Source of the DNA: Asterochloris sp. CNOR1
Lineage: Eukaryota > Chlorophyta > Trebouxiophyceae > Trebouxiales > Trebouxiaceae
Reading direction: 5' to 3'
Length of the DNA: 64,000 bases
Assembly (NCBI GenBank): GCA_963969365.1
Contig: OZ017749.1
Coordinates: forward strand, 4,015,822-4,079,821
The notes beneath the pieces are model-generated. The model saw only the letters and a program-made list of their open reading frames with translations, was not told the DNA's origin and did not search any database. A program made the translations under genes and the position numbers. Shown piece by piece: positions 23,601 through 36,467 of the stretch (its first letter is position 1; each line of letters starts with the position of its first letter).

Positions 23601-26600
23601 GCTGCACAGTGCTTGCTGCCCTCCCCAGCTGGGTGGAGCCCCCTCTACTCTGTGCAGGTGGCCAAAGAAAAGGAGCAGGCGGAGGCCGAGGAAGCTCCCA
23701 CAGACAAGACGCGGTTTCACGGCAAGGCAGAGAAGGACGCCATGGGGCGCTCCTGGATGGACCCCCCCAAGGACAAGAAGAAGGAGAGCGACAACTGCTT
23801 CCTGCCAAAGCGCTGGATCCACACCTGGGCAGGGCACACCAAGGGGGTCAACGCCATCAGGTGAGCTCGCTGTTGGCGTCATGTTGGCTGACTGTGCTGC
23901 TGTCGGTTTTGTGGGAGCAGGAATTCCAGTTGAGAGCAGGAATTCCAGTTGGCCTCATGCCAGCAGGTACGAAATCTGGCCAAGGACTCTACTGCATTGC
24001 ATGTCTTCGTGCAGCGAGGCCACCCTCTAGCTTTCAGCAGGAAGCTGAGGCTAGCGGGCAGGACTCTTGGCACATCTGTCATCTCTCCTGCTGAGCTTAT
24101 CACAGCACTGACTGGTGGCTGCAGGTCACTGCTTGCTGCTTCCTGCACTGGTGCAGCGTCTTGTTACTTCATGCAAGTGCACTCCTGAAGGCATTTGTTG
24201 GTTTATGCACATGCACTCTTAAGGGCATTTTCTGTTTATGTTTATGCATGTGAAGGCATTTTGTTGCACCCAGTCCTCATGTGTTTTGTAGCACTGACTG
24301 CAGGTTGCCTCTAGAGCCTTCTTGGCGCTGCATGGTCATCCCTGCCAAGTCACTTGCTGCTGTCCGCCAACATTCACAGCCTGTTGGTTGCTGCAGGTTC
24401 TTCCCTACCTCCGGGCACTTGCTGCTGTCTGCTGGCATGGATGGGAAGATCAAGATCTGGGACGTCTACGGCAGCGGGAAGTGCATGCGGACATACATGG
24501 GCTTCACCAAGGTCAGCAGACGCCAGCGCACTGTCCGTTCAGGGTCTGTGAGCACTTCCAAGCTGCAGCGCCCGCAGACCTGCCTGCAACAGCAGCTGCT
24601 TTGATTCACTGCAGACCCGCGCGCCGCTCCACCCTACCCAGTGGCTGCGGGCGCGCCTCACCTGCAACTGCAACTGCACTCAGCTCTGCTGTCGTGTGGC
24701 GCTCCCCAGCTGCTGCATCTGCCAGCTCAAGCACCTCAAGCACACTGGCACAATGGCTACATACAGCCCCTTGCTGCAATCGAAAGCTGCACCTTGACCG
24801 AAAGTCAAAGCAGGTCAACCCCCTATCATATCAATGTGTCAACTCCTTTGGCTAAGCTCTGCAGTGCTCTGACTGCAGGGGGTCAAGGACATCAACTTCA
24901 GCAATGATGGGCGCCGCTTCCTCAGCACCAGCTATGACAAGGGCATCAAGTTGTGGGACACCGAGACTGGCCAGGTCAGTATTGGCACAGGCACACAGCC
25001 TGCATGCTGAAGTGCAGATAAGGCACTGTGGCCATGCATTGCTGCTGTGACTGCTCAGACAGGGTTGTGGAGGTGGCAGAGTTCATCAGCCTGTTCGTGT
25101 CAGTCTCAAGGCCCCCCCTCCCCCACTTCTTGTCCCAATTCAGTCCAAGCACTGACGGCCTGTCAGCGCAGAAGCAGGGGGCCCAGGTGCACACATGGCT
25201 CTCATCAGTCTGTCTGCAAGAAGTTGGCCTTGCATTGCTTCAAGGCTGACCTCCTCTGCCGGGGCTTGCTGCAGGTCATCAGCTCGTACGGTGAGAAGAA
25301 GATGTTTTACGTGGCCAAGTTTCACCCGGAGCAGCAGAACGTCATGCTGGCGGGCTGCGGGGACAAGAAGATCTACCAGTGGGACATGGACTCGGGCGAC
25401 CTGGTGCAGGTGGGAACAGCAAAAGTTCATAGTGGTGCAGAGACAACCTTTATGCAGCAGCACTGGGTGCCGACGCTTGCAACTTGGCTGAGCAGCGCAT
25501 GGACTCAATGGTGCACGCAATGACAGCAGACTCCATGAATGTTGCCACTTCTGCTGGTCAGCTGCGTCAGGTCCGGTGCTGATCGAGGTGGACACTTCAA
25601 GTGCTGTCGGTACTGCCTCAAGACGTCCAGCAGTGGTGCAGCACTCTCATGTACTCTGCAAAACTGTGCCCTGGCAATTGACACGAGCGTGGACTCGGGT
25701 GAAGCAGGCTAGCTGCCTGACACCTCAGCTGTACGTTGGCAGGCAAAGTCTGCACCGCCCTGTGCACATGTGGCTTTGCTGGGCAGTGCTTGGGCTCAGG
25801 GGGCCGGTGCGGGTGGGGACAGCAACTTACAGCAGGGCTGCATAGGAATTTGCGCAGCGTTCAGCAGTGGCAAACGCTTTGCAGTCCCCTGTGTATGCAC
25901 AGCTTGGCTGGCAGCACGTTGCCGCGCTGGAGTTGGCAAGAGCTGCCATGCCAGCTGCGCTGCTCTGAGCAGCCTGGGGTGCGGCAAGGGGCGGCAGCCT
26001 TGCTCCAGGCTGATGTGGCTGCACATACTGCTGGCAGTGCAACATGCACTCTATGGTCTCAGACTACAGTGCCTGGCAAACGCCACTTTAAGACTCTTCT
26101 CCACTCATGCCAACGAGAATTAACCCTTCAGCTGTAACAGACAGATCTGCTTGGCGGCAGTATCAGCCGGTCAGCCATGTGATTCCACCCAAGTAAGAAG
26201 GCAGACACTTGACTCGAGCCAAGCCTCACCAATTGCGACCTCCTCTGGCGCAGGAGTATGACTACCACCTGGCGGCCGTCAACACCATCACTTTTGTGGA
26301 TGAGGGGCGGCGCTTTGTCAGCACCAGCGATGACAAAACCATCCGCGTATGGGATCTGGGCGTGCCTGTCCAGGTGCGGAGACCTGCAGTTCTGTTGATG
26401 CCTGGCAGCCTGCTGCTCCCCTGGCAACATATATGCTGTTTAACATGCTATGACCTCCTGTGTACTTGCTCCTCTGTGACAGCAAGGGTCACGAACCACA
26501 GAACTGATTGAACAGGATGACTGCTCCTCTGGCGAGCAGCTTGAAGGCGGAGAGGACCGGTGCGCTCTTCTGTTGCAAGCTTGGTTTGGGGCCTTGTGCA

Positions 26601-28053
26601 TGTGCCGACTGAGCACATGGCAGGTGGCTTTCTTGCTGGCCATCTGAGAAATGGGATTCTGTCTGCTTGAGGAGGGACTGCTGCAGAGCAAGGGACCTGG
26701 GCACATGTTGGCAGGGCACATGGCAGGCTGTCGATTTTCTGGCAGGGAGTTTCTTAGTTGTGCAAGGCGCAAGGGAGGTGTGTATTGGTGCAAAGCATTG
26801 TCTCTGTCCAGGCCTCCGCATGTGTGTTGACAACCTGGCAACCTGCTGCTCCTCAGGACGGATAATGTCCTGAGTGCCAAGAGAAGGGCTTTTGGAAACA
26901 CTGAGTGCTTGTCCTCGGGCCCAATGACAGCCTGCGTGCAACTTGTGATAAGTTGGTTGACATTGCAGTGGGCAGGGGAGGGTTTCGCAATGCACACCGT
27001 GAAACACTGCATTCCATAGCAGGTGCAGGACCTTGCACGACTGCTGTCTGTGCAGCTTGCTTGGTCCATTGAGAGGCAGGAGGAAGTTGGGGAAGTTCTT
27101 CCCCTCACGGTGTCATAGATAGTGTCCTTGATGCATGAACCTGGCGGGCACAGGCGAGTGCACTGTGCAGCAGCTCACCCACAGGAGCCTCAGCACCACA
27201 CTGTGCACTTCCGTGCATCTGATTGGAGGGCTTGCCAGGCCATGTGCCGTGTGGCAGCACCTGCTGCAGCTCCCAGCTCGTCTCAGGCTGCCTGCAGAGC
27301 TTCATCGCACAGCGCTGTCGTTGTTTGTGGCAAGGACGCAGTGGACCTGACGCAGCCTGAGAGCTCGACCCTGCCAGGCCTCCCAACCCCTGAAGTCAGA
27401 ATGCGTTGCCTGCAGATCAAGTACATGGCCGATCCGGCCATGCACAGCATGCCAGCAGTAACGCTGAGCCCCGACAAGAAGTGGTTCATCGGGACCAGCC
27501 TGGACAACCAGATCCTGACCTACAGCACCAAGGACAAATTCAGGCAGAACCGCAAAAAGACATTCAAGGGCCACACTGTGGCAGGCTACGCCTGCAGGTC
27601 AGCCTGCAGTCCAGAAAACAGCAACACTGTGCGCATCCTGCGGTGCAGTTGTGGACTTGTTGGTGTGTGATTGAACTCTCCTGTGTCAGGGTAGCAAGCA
27701 GGCCAGTGCAGGGCACTGTTTGTGGAGACCAGCAGGGTTTGCTGCAGCATGACTGCTTCGTGAGGGTCTGTCATCAGCTTGACTGCAGTACCGACTGCGC
27801 TGAACGCGGTTGTGGGTATGAGGGCGCTGAGACGTGCATGCTGCTGTGCAGGCCAAGTTTTTCTCCTGATGGTCGTTACGTGCTTTCTGGAGATGGCTCG
27901 GGGCGCCTCCTGTTCTGGGAGTGGCGTGACACAAAGATAGTGCGCACCTTCAAGGCTCACGATGCTGTCTGCATAGACGCTGCATGGCACCCGCTTGAAA
28001 GCAGCAAGGTGGCCACAGCGTCATGGGATGGCGCCATCAAATACTGGGACTGA
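20622..28053 (+). CDS. CDC40: Pre-mRNA-processing factor 17 (CDC40/PRP17), WD40 protein
   Basis: Spliceosomal WD40 protein acting around the second catalytic step, in the nucleus. Fourteen exons join in phase: 20622-20644, 20758-20857, 21022-21091, 21395-21457, 22178-22295, 22556-22626, 22930-23099, 23658-23860, 24397-24511, 24879-24974, 25275-25409, 26254-26373, 27416-27597 and 27852-28053. The start is [15 protein letters not shown]. The family hallmark [10 protein letters not shown] with [20 protein letters not shown] is followed by YGYA. The C-terminal propeller has blades ending [47 protein letters not shown] and AIKYWD at the stop. Intron 1 begins with GC (20645) rather than GT. The intron at 26374-27415 is over 1 kb and holds nothing recognisable. 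Confidence 0.96.
24170..24265. repeat. Short tandem repeat in a PRP17 intron
   Basis: Three related units of about 35-40 bp contain CACTC(C/T)T(G/A)A(A/G)GGCATTT followed by GTTTATGCA or GTTTATGTTTATGCATG. This is purely intronic. Confidence 0.6.
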
Positions 28054-28298
28054 TCGTGTTGCCTCTGAATTTCTGATGCAACCCTGGGCAGGCTCACCAA
28101 TGAACCCTTCAGATCATCATGAACTGACTGACTCTGCATGTGCCATGCTTGCCTGTTAAGGTCGGTGAATTCTTCCTGCTTGCGGCACATGAGTTGTACA
28201 ACCGAAAACATGGGACGAAGGCGTCAGCACATGACAGGCTTCAGGCCAATGTGCAAGAAGCAGTTACTCAACGTCTTATGTTCACTCAAGATGCGGCC

Positions 28299-31200
28299 TT
28301 AAATTTCATTCCTGGTGTCTGTCCTACTTGTAAGCAAATACCCAGCGAGGCCAAAGAAGGGCACAAACTTGAATTTGGCGGGGGCATCTTGCATCAAAAC
28401 AGCTTGCCAAATAGAGTACAGAACAGCATCTAGAACAAATGCAAAGAACACTCTGTTTCCAGAAGCCTGCTCCACTGCAAAGCTCCACCTCTGGGCAAGG
28501 CCGCCAAACTCAGGTCTGACGGCCAGAGCCCACCCTATTGATATGAGACCGACGGCGCCAGCAACACCTCCAACAATGGAGGCATAGGATGGAAGCTTTG
28601 CTTGCTGTCTGGGGCCTGAGCTGGTCCCCTTGCTGCCTGGCGGCTGCTCTCTCAGACACATGTAAGGGATGAAAAAGACATTGGTCTGCAAATGAAGCAC
28701 TCTTGAGAGGCCAGGCAGGAAGTGTTCGGAACAACTGGTCAACAGCACACACCTCTATGTGCATTGATGGTGAGGGCAGGCACATTGCATGATGCACATG
28801 CCTGGGGGACAGATGCTAATCAGCAGCTGTCTTTGCAGCAGGATGCCAGTTCTACTTATATCTCAACCAACCCTATCAAGTGTGCGAGCACACAGCAAGT
28901 GCTGTGCCAAGCAAGCTCTTGTGATGCAGCAATGTCTCACCAGAAATTGAGAGGCAATGTACCAAGGGAACTTGTTCTTCACATGCTCGCCCTTGCGGTC
29001 AGCTAGCATGAGAGGCCAAAACATAAGCGTCCAGGCATTGACCTGCATAAAGATGACGAACTGCTGGAAGATTGCCAAACAGATAGCCGACCTCAACCTT
29101 GAGAGTGACAATGCAATGGCAGTCACATTCAATGTCGGTGGGTGCCAATGTTGCAGTCTGCAGCATCTCCTACACATAGGGTGCATGCAAAGGCAACCCA
29201 ATGCCCAGGATGTAGCATCTGGCCTATCAAAACCGCACCAGATTGAATAATGCCTCCCCAACTGGGTGCTCCTGCACAATAGGGCATCATACTCAGTGCC
29301 ACTGGCCCCTCACAGCATGAAGCGGCAGGCTGAGACACAAGCTGAAGCACAGCATCTTCAGTTAATATTCTGGGTCAGGCTGCGCTGCAGGCTCCATTAA
29401 AGCTGCAGGCTGCGGAGCGATGTCCCACAGCATCCTGTGCTTCACTGGCCCCAATAGGTAAGGCCGCCACTCACAGCAGGTGAGGGTAAAAATCCGACGC
29501 CTAGCCAGTTGAGGACCGGGTTAACATAGAAGAAGTTGAGGCTGTTGTTGACGACCTGCAATGCAATGTGACTGCTGTCACCCCATCCAGCTTGGACAGT
29601 TCAGAGAATTGGACTGCTGCCCTGAATCAGATCTGGAGCAATGTAGTTCAGCATGCTTTATCAGAGCCCTGGGCAGCCAATCATGGCAGCTGAAGGCACG
29701 GCTTCAGGCTCACCTCTTGTAGCGTCCTCAAGTCAACAGCATAGACAGGGTTGCCAGGAAGGCTGGTGCTGAAGAAGACCACGCTCATGTAGCCTGCACA
29801 TGGCAGGTGTAGTGTCGCAGCGAGAAAGTTTGCCTGTTACCCAGGGGCCATGTGCAGGCAGCTGCAGGTGACTGGACCTGCCATGTGTGCATCATCTGCG
29901 CAGTTGCAAATCTCCTGGGCAGGCAGGCCGCAGGCCATGACTCCAATTCAGTGCTCTACACTGTAAGAATGTGCATCTTTGCACAACAGCTGGCTTGTCA
30001 GGCTGCAACAGCATACTGACAGCATGTGGAGCCTGAGTCTGTCAGCTTGCAGCGCACCCACGTAGAATGCCCAGAGGGCGACAGCTGACAATGGTACTTT
30101 CTTCAGGTTTCCAGGGTTTGCGCGGGCCCCCAGCTTGCGCATCACAGGAGCCAGCAGTGCAATCGCCTGCACAGGCCAGGTCACACATGTGAGTGGCTGC
30201 TTCCTGGTGCAAAGACATGCACTCAGCTGAGAAGGCACGATTGTCAGACCTTCAGGGATACCGCATTGGCCTGGAGGGTGCTTGTCAGCCACGCTGCCCA
30301 GCTCAGTCCAGCGCACTGTGCAGTGCGGCAGGCCAAATGCAGTGCAAGCTGCACTCTGCTGAAGTAGTGCGCAACCCCTACACTGGCCTGCATGTCAATC
30401 CGAACCTAGCAGGTGAGTCCTGCTGGAACAGGCAGGACAACAGAAGCACCTGAAGAGCGGCTGCACCGGACTTGAACGGGGGCTCCACCAGGTCTCGGGC
30501 TGCAGTGATCTTGCCTTCATCATTCACCTGCACACAGGAAGAGGCTGTTCAGCTCTGACACGGTCTTGTTGTGCTCACAGAACACAGTAGGCTGGGCACG
30601 AAGTCAGCTGGGCCTGGCAGAGTGCACTACTGCACCATGCTGTGATGGGCAAACCTTAGTCTGATCAATGCACAGCAGCTTCAGCAGCCAACGCAACTGC
30701 AAAAGCTACAGGCAGCTTCCTGCATGCCTATCGTCAACAGCCAGTGGTGTGGGCAGCATGCCTACGCTAGAGGAAGGCAGTGCTGCCCCCTGGGGGGGTT
30801 GACAAGGCCCACCTCGTAGAAGCTGCAGCCCCGACTGAACGGGAACTCGTTGCCATTGAGGTCCACATGCCACTTCACGCCAGCAAAGTTGGGGTCACCT
30901 GCGGGTGCGTGAGAAGGAGCATGAGCCTGTAGCAGGGGCCTCTATATTGTTGTGTTGGCAATAGACGTTGCACTGCTATCTCCACAGCAGTGCTTGCTGC
31001 GCAGCTTGACGCACGCCATCAGTAGGTGCAGTCTGGTTGCACCAGGCACTCATTGGCGGCCAGATAAACCACATAACTATCGAGCAGATATCAACTGCAC
31101 AGCTCAGGGACACACCAGCGAGCTGTGCCGAGACAGATACTGCAGAACCTGCAGTGTCTGCTGCACAGCCTCAACTTCTGCTGCTATTGCAGCTGCTTTG

Positions 31201-31831
31201 GTCTCAAGCAGCGCCAAGCCTACCGTCAGAGATGGCATCCACAGCAAAATTGAGGTCACGTGGTAGGGTGCGCGTGACCTTTTCAAAGAATGCCCTCACT
31301 TCTGCCTGTCCCTTGTGGGGCTCCTGAAACAGCGCCAAGTCATGATACTCTGCACAGTAAGCCACTCAGTCAGCAGCATGGCGCAGCACAAGTGATCAAG
31401 TGGCAGGTGTCCAGCGCTGCAGCTGCTCTCAAGCACATGCCACGTGCTCTGGTCATCTCACCAGCATTATCTGCCATCAGCTCCATCACTCCATCCACAT
31501 CGGCAGCGTTGTATGCCTTGTAGAAGGCCTGCACAATCTGCTTGGCAGTATGTTGAGGATCATTGCTGGGGCTGTGCTTACGGCCTGCTGCAGACTGATC
31601 CTGCTCCTGCACGGCCACCAAAGCAGGCTGTCACTAGGTGTGAAAAGGATGATGTGCATCAGCAGAGACAATGACCAGCACCTGATCAGCAGTCTGCACA
31701 GCTCTGAAGACAGTGTGAACATGATGTGCTTTCCGTTCTGCATGCCTAGTTGGCCGGAGCAGGTTGCATGCTGGGACTCGGTGGCCACATGAGGGCACTG
31801 ATGGCAACAATCTCCCCTTCAGGACATGCAT
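28299..31831 (-). CDS. SnoaL/NTF2-like domain fused to a multi-span membrane domain
   Basis: Ten exons join in phase, giving about 454 residues: 31831-31682, 31606-31462, 31349-31224, 30898-30813, 30527-30450, 30166-30058, 29793-29714, 29555-29475, 29063-28941 and 28685-28299. Residues 1-50 are basic and free of acids (MHVLKGRLLPSVPSCGHRVP ...), like an organelle transit peptide. Residues about 55-190 look like a SnoaL/NTF2 cone: VQAFYKAYNAADVDGVMELM, YHDLALFQEPHKGQAEVRAF and GVKWHVDLNGNEFPFSRGCS. The remainder holds five to seven hydrophobic spans, for example WAFYVGYMSVVFFSTSL, QFVIFMQVNAWTLMFWPLML, IVGGVAGAVGLISIGWALAV and VFFAFVLDAVLYSIWQAVLM. The NTF2-like fold is inferred from pattern; substrate unknown. 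A plastid membrane location is the best guess. Confidence 0.78.
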
Positions 31832-32166
31832 GCTATGCTTCTGGCTACAGTCAATGCGTGGAAGCCTCTGACCTGGATGTCAGTGGCGGTGGCCGCTTCC
31901 TCAGGTGGAGAAGGCAAGTGTCACAATATGGTGATCAGCTTGGTATCTCTGAGCCTCTGAGACAGAGTCCTGCTCTGGATAGGCACAAAAGCAGCAAATC
32001 AGGTAGGTGTCCCTTGCTCTGCCTCAAGAGACAGAGCTGCTGCTGGGCAAATAGAGCATATATGAGCACCGGCCTCATGGTAGCTGTAGGACTCCTGGTG
32101 CTCAACCCTCCTTAATGTATCCCATGTCGCTTGCAGGTGTACAGGTTCCGCTTGGCAGCCCCCATC

Positions 32167-35100
32167 ATGGCCACTGCCCCTGCTGCCAAGCGCTATGGCC
32201 TGGAGACGGTGGCAGTGCACGCAGGGGAGGGCAGCGCTGATGAGCGCATCTGTGGCGCAGCAACACTGCCCGTCTTCCAGTCAAGCACCTATGTGAGGGA
32301 CAAGAATGTGCAGGGATGGCCCAGAGCTTTGGCCCTGCCGGGAGTAAGGGATGCACAAACTGCCCATCAGGCAAAGCGGCATCTGCTGCACTCATGTTCA
32401 GCCCTCGGCAGAAAGTGTGAGAACAGTGAGCGCTCCTGGCAAGCTACTAAGGCCACTGCAGCCTTCCTCAAGGATGCCATATCAACCCATACATAAACCC
32501 TAAACCTGGCTTTGCCTATGGACAGCATTGTACACAGCCGGAGACCACATTCTGCCCGATCTGCAGCACATGTGCAGGTGTATGATGGTGACGTAAGCCG
32601 CGGCTATGCTGATGTGAAGTACGCTCGCTGCAACAACACGCCCAACCACTTTGCTCTGGCCAAGAAGCTTTCAGAGCTGGAGGGTACAGAGGTGGGCCTG
32701 GTTTTGCCCTCTCAGCGACAGTTGGCATGAGGCTGGCAGTAAGGAGTCAGAGGGAGGGCTGCTTGCAAGGCAGCACAGCTGGAAAGGTCACTGTGTTGAG
32801 GTGTTGAGCAGTCTGCACATAGCTGGCACAGCGTGACTCCACCGAGGTAAGCCTGGCCACGCTTGTTCAGGCTTGACTTTTGGCTGGCAGTACTCAGTAG
32901 GCGTCTTTGCATTAGGTTGCTGCAGTCTGTGGGGATGAGTATTGGCATGCCACCAGCGTGCTTATGTAGCTGGGCGGCTTTCACCTGTGCACGCCTGCAG
33001 CTAGCTCCGAGCTCGCTTAACAACCCCCAGTCCTGAGGGCTGCGGCTTTGCCTGAGCTGTGAGCCCTGCTCATGTGCCTTGGCTCTGAGCCAACCCCTCT
33101 GACGGCAGACTTGCTGCATAACTATCTGTGATGCGCTTGCGTGCTGCACGCTGTCAGAACTCACGCGCCTGCACATGCCTCCTTGCGGGCTCCTGCTGCC
33201 ACAGATGTCTGCCACCATGTCTTCTCAACAAAGCTTTGCTTGATCCCTGCAGGCCGCTGTTGTCACAGGCAGCGGGATGGCTGCCATCAGCACGAGCCTG
33301 TTGACGGTGCTGAGGTATTCATGCATCATTGGTCAAGCTGTGCAGTGTCTCTGCATATCGAGCCTGCCGCTTCCTTTGTGGCGTACCCTGTCAAGCTGAA
33401 GCTACACATACCTGGCCTGCCCTCAAGGCTGCCATCAGTCAGCGTACAAGCTTCTGGCTGCCTTTTCTTTGTTCTTCACTCCGTGCATAAGCAAACACAT
33501 TTTTACATGCCATGCTAGTGACCAGCTTCCACACTACTCTTCCAAGACTGGTTGCGGAGCGGCTCGAACCTGTGCTGCAGGTCAGGGGACCACATGATCA
33601 CCCAGCGCAGCCTGTATGGCGGCACCGACCACTTCATTACCAAGGATCTACCACTGCTGGGCATTAAGCATACCAAGGTGGACTCTGGTGACGCAACGAC
33701 CTTCAAACAGGCTCTGCAATCCAACACAAAGGCAAGCTGCCTGCCATTGCGGCCACTGTTTCATGCTGTAAGGCTAGGTTGCTGCGCGCTGTGCTTGCCC
33801 CTCTGTGCTGGGGCTGCTTGGCCCTGCCTCGACCCCTGCTTCGAAGCAATATGAGCTCGACGACAGGCACCTGCTGTCCTGCAGGTGTTCTATGTCGAGA
33901 GCATCTCCAATCCCCTGCTGGAAATCCCTGACCTTGTGGTGGGTTGTCTCAAAGCACCACTCGAGCGTCACTTGCATCTGAGTAGTGTGCTGTCAAGGTG
34001 GCCAGTATAGAAGCTCTGTAATGTGGAATATGGTCCTCCTGCGTGCTTGTCTGTGAGCTTGGCGGCTGTCGACGTGTACAGTGCACACTACCATGCTGCT
34101 TCACTGGCTCTGCCTGCAGGCTGTGGTTGCTTTTGCCAGGGAACACAATCTCGTGACAATCATTGACAGCACGTAAGTGCCTGCTTGTAACGCGTCCTGG
34201 CTGTGCTTCTGCAGTGCCGTCTTTCATGCCTCGCCTTGCCGCCTCCCAGGCCTCGCCATGCACCAGGCTGCCCTGCAGGGTCACGTCGTGCGTTAGGGTT
34301 GTTGCTCTTTGGCACAGCGCTTATTTGTCTTGGGATGGCTGAGGGTGCCTGTGTCTGGCCTCCCTGTGTACTGCTCCTCGCCCTGCTGCAGGTTTGCGAG
34401 CCCTGTCATCTTCCGGTGAGCATCTGCAGCTCCTGCCATCCGCTGCATGCGATGCGCGTGACAGATGGGCTCTGATGCACCACCTGCTCCAGCCTCAAGC
34501 AGTGGCACTGGCTGAGTGGTTGGTGGAGTGCAGGCCAGCGGACTGGGGATTTGACATTGTGGTGCACAGCGCCACAAAGTACTTGAACGGCCACTCTGAT
34601 CTCATCTGTGGCGTTGTCTGCTCCTCTGCAGAACGCATTCGTCAGGTGAGATTCTAATGCAGCCTGCAATACCTTGAGCTGGTGTCATCTGTTGATGCTC
34701 GGCGCACAATGGAGCTTGCCAGCTCCAACATCAGGGCGTACATGTTGTGACAGCCGCACATTCTGCAGGGTGGCACTCCCTTTGCAAAAGGGGAACATCC
34801 TGGGGAAGCACCCTGCAGACTAAAACTGGGTGGTGCCTTGCAGGTCACTGATAAACTAAACCATTTGGGGGGGTGCTTGGACCCCCACGGCTGCTTTTTG
34901 CTGCAGCGGGGGCTAAAGACGCTGCCCCTGCGTGTGCGCCAGCAAAATGCCACAGCCCTTGCGCTGGCCCAGTTCCTGCAAAGCCAGCCGCAGGTTGGTC
35001 CTCAGCCTCTGTTGCTGGGCTGGTTAGCATCTGGTTCAAACCTGCCAAATGTGTCTTTTGTCAGCTGGCCATCATGAGGACAAGTGTTGCCAGTCAGTGC

Positions 35101-36063
35101 CATCATCTGACTTGCAGCTCTGCTCTGCGCAGCTCATGGCTATCTTCCAGGAAAGCTGAATGCTCTGCACGATGTTTACTTGTGCCTGGTGTGCTTTGCA
35201 GGTGTCAAGGGTGTACTACCCTGGCCTCATCAGTGACTCCAGCAATGCTCGGGTGCAGCAGCTCTTTGGAGGCAGCTGTGGGGGCGTGGTCAGCTTTGAG
35301 CTTATTGGTGGCGCCGTGGCTGCCAACAAGCTTTTGCAGGTGATGCAACAGCATAATGCACCAAGGCCACTGCTGTCTGAGATGCACAAGTGGTTGTTCT
35401 GAAGTGCATTCTGAACCTGGCATATAGCATGTTGGGGTCATAGGCTGCCAGCTTGATGGATCGGCTGTGGCGTTTTGGGCTGCTAGAAAGCACAGTTCAC
35501 ACACATACATTGCTTCTGTTGCTTACGTCCGGCTTTCCCGCCCTCAGGAGCTCAAGCTGTGCCTTGTTGCTCCCTCACTGGGCGGCGTGGAGACCTTGAT
35601 CACCAGACCTATCACAACCACTCATGTTGGGTTCACAAAGGAAGAGTGCGAGGTGTGTCGTGGCGCTCTGACATTGCACCTTAGGATACTGCAGCACAAA
35701 TTGGTCTGAGCCGAGATTGCCTACTCATGCAGGCATCAGGGGTGACTGAGGGTTTGATAAGAGTGGCAGTTGGCATTGAGTCTACCGGTCAGCCATGGAA
35801 CTTTGCTGACAGGTACAATTGCTGGTGAGTGTTTCCATCCTGACATTGTTGTGTATCCTGCAGCTGATATAATTGAGGACTTCCAGCTGGCCTTGGCCAG
35901 CCTAGCACAGATGGGTAACAGGTTGCAAGATGGCAAGGCAACAGAGTTTGGAGTCAGGACCAGCATTTTAACCAAGTCAGGCCTCTCACTGGTGAAAAGC
36001 CTTGCAGATGAGATGGCAACATCAATGGCAATGCCCACCAACCAAGTGCCTACTGCCGTGTGA
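32167..36063 (+). CDS. PLP-dependent Cys/Met-metabolism enzyme (cystathionine gamma-lyase / methionine gamma-lyase type)
   Basis: A fold-type I PLP enzyme of trans-sulfuration or methionine breakdown. Exons join in phase: 32167-32307, 32578-32691, 33253-33314, 33581-33731, 33885-33938, 34120-34172, 34392-34415, 34465-34645, 34844-34993, 35202-35339, 35548-35652, 35733-35787 and 35864-36063. Landmarks are LETVAVHAGEG, YARCNNTPNHFALAKKLSEL, VVTGSGMAAIST, RSGDHMITQRSLYGGTDHF, VFYVESISNPLLEIPDLV, the PLP lysine in VVHSATKYLNGHSD, LDPHGCFLLQRGLKTL, PSLGGVETLITRP and GLIRVAVGIEST. The intron after 33731 has a GC donor (AAG|GCAAGC). The last exon adds about 45 residues beyond the usual family end. 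Substrate specificity cannot be assigned by reading alone. Confidence 0.9.
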
Positions 36064-36467
36064 TACATCAAACACACATTCAGCTCGTGCCAGTTTTTAA
36101 CTCATGCAGTGATGATTTCTGCTTTAGCACAACAACAGGAAATGTTCTGTTTGCGTCAATTTTCAATGGACAGGAGAGGCATGAAGTCAGGGCTGATACT
36201 GGATAGCTGCAGTTTGACTGTTTGCTTAGTGTTTGTTGGGAGAACCTGCTCCTTGGCACTTGATGCGGGTTGTGAAGCAGCATTGCCATCTTGGCTAAGG
36301 TGTGGCGCATACTGGTCAAATTGCAGCCGACGGCTTCTTCTGTGAGTTGGTATGGCGCTGTGCGCCACATTTGTACTTATAGACAGAGGCCTGCACCAGA
36401 CAGCAGCAAGCTGTTATTGTCTTCCCAAGCTTGCTTACTTGGGGCTGCAGTTTGATCCAGTCAAGGC
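36064..36467. other. Short intergenic gap between convergent genes
   Basis: Convergent stop codons at 36063 (+) and 36468 (-) leave about 400 bp for both 3' UTRs. Open frames here are short and have no family-like segment. Confidence 0.5.

Noticed and set aside
26440-27108. Long minus-strand open frame (222 codons) inside PRP17
   Set aside because: It lies in the 1-kb intron 12 and antisense to it. It reads as Cys/Ser/His-rich translation of CAG/TGC-biased sequence with no domain-like pattern.
28722-29006. Plus-strand open frame downstream of PRP17
   Set aside because: It overlaps secure minus-strand exons of the SnoaL/membrane gene and has no protein-like pattern.
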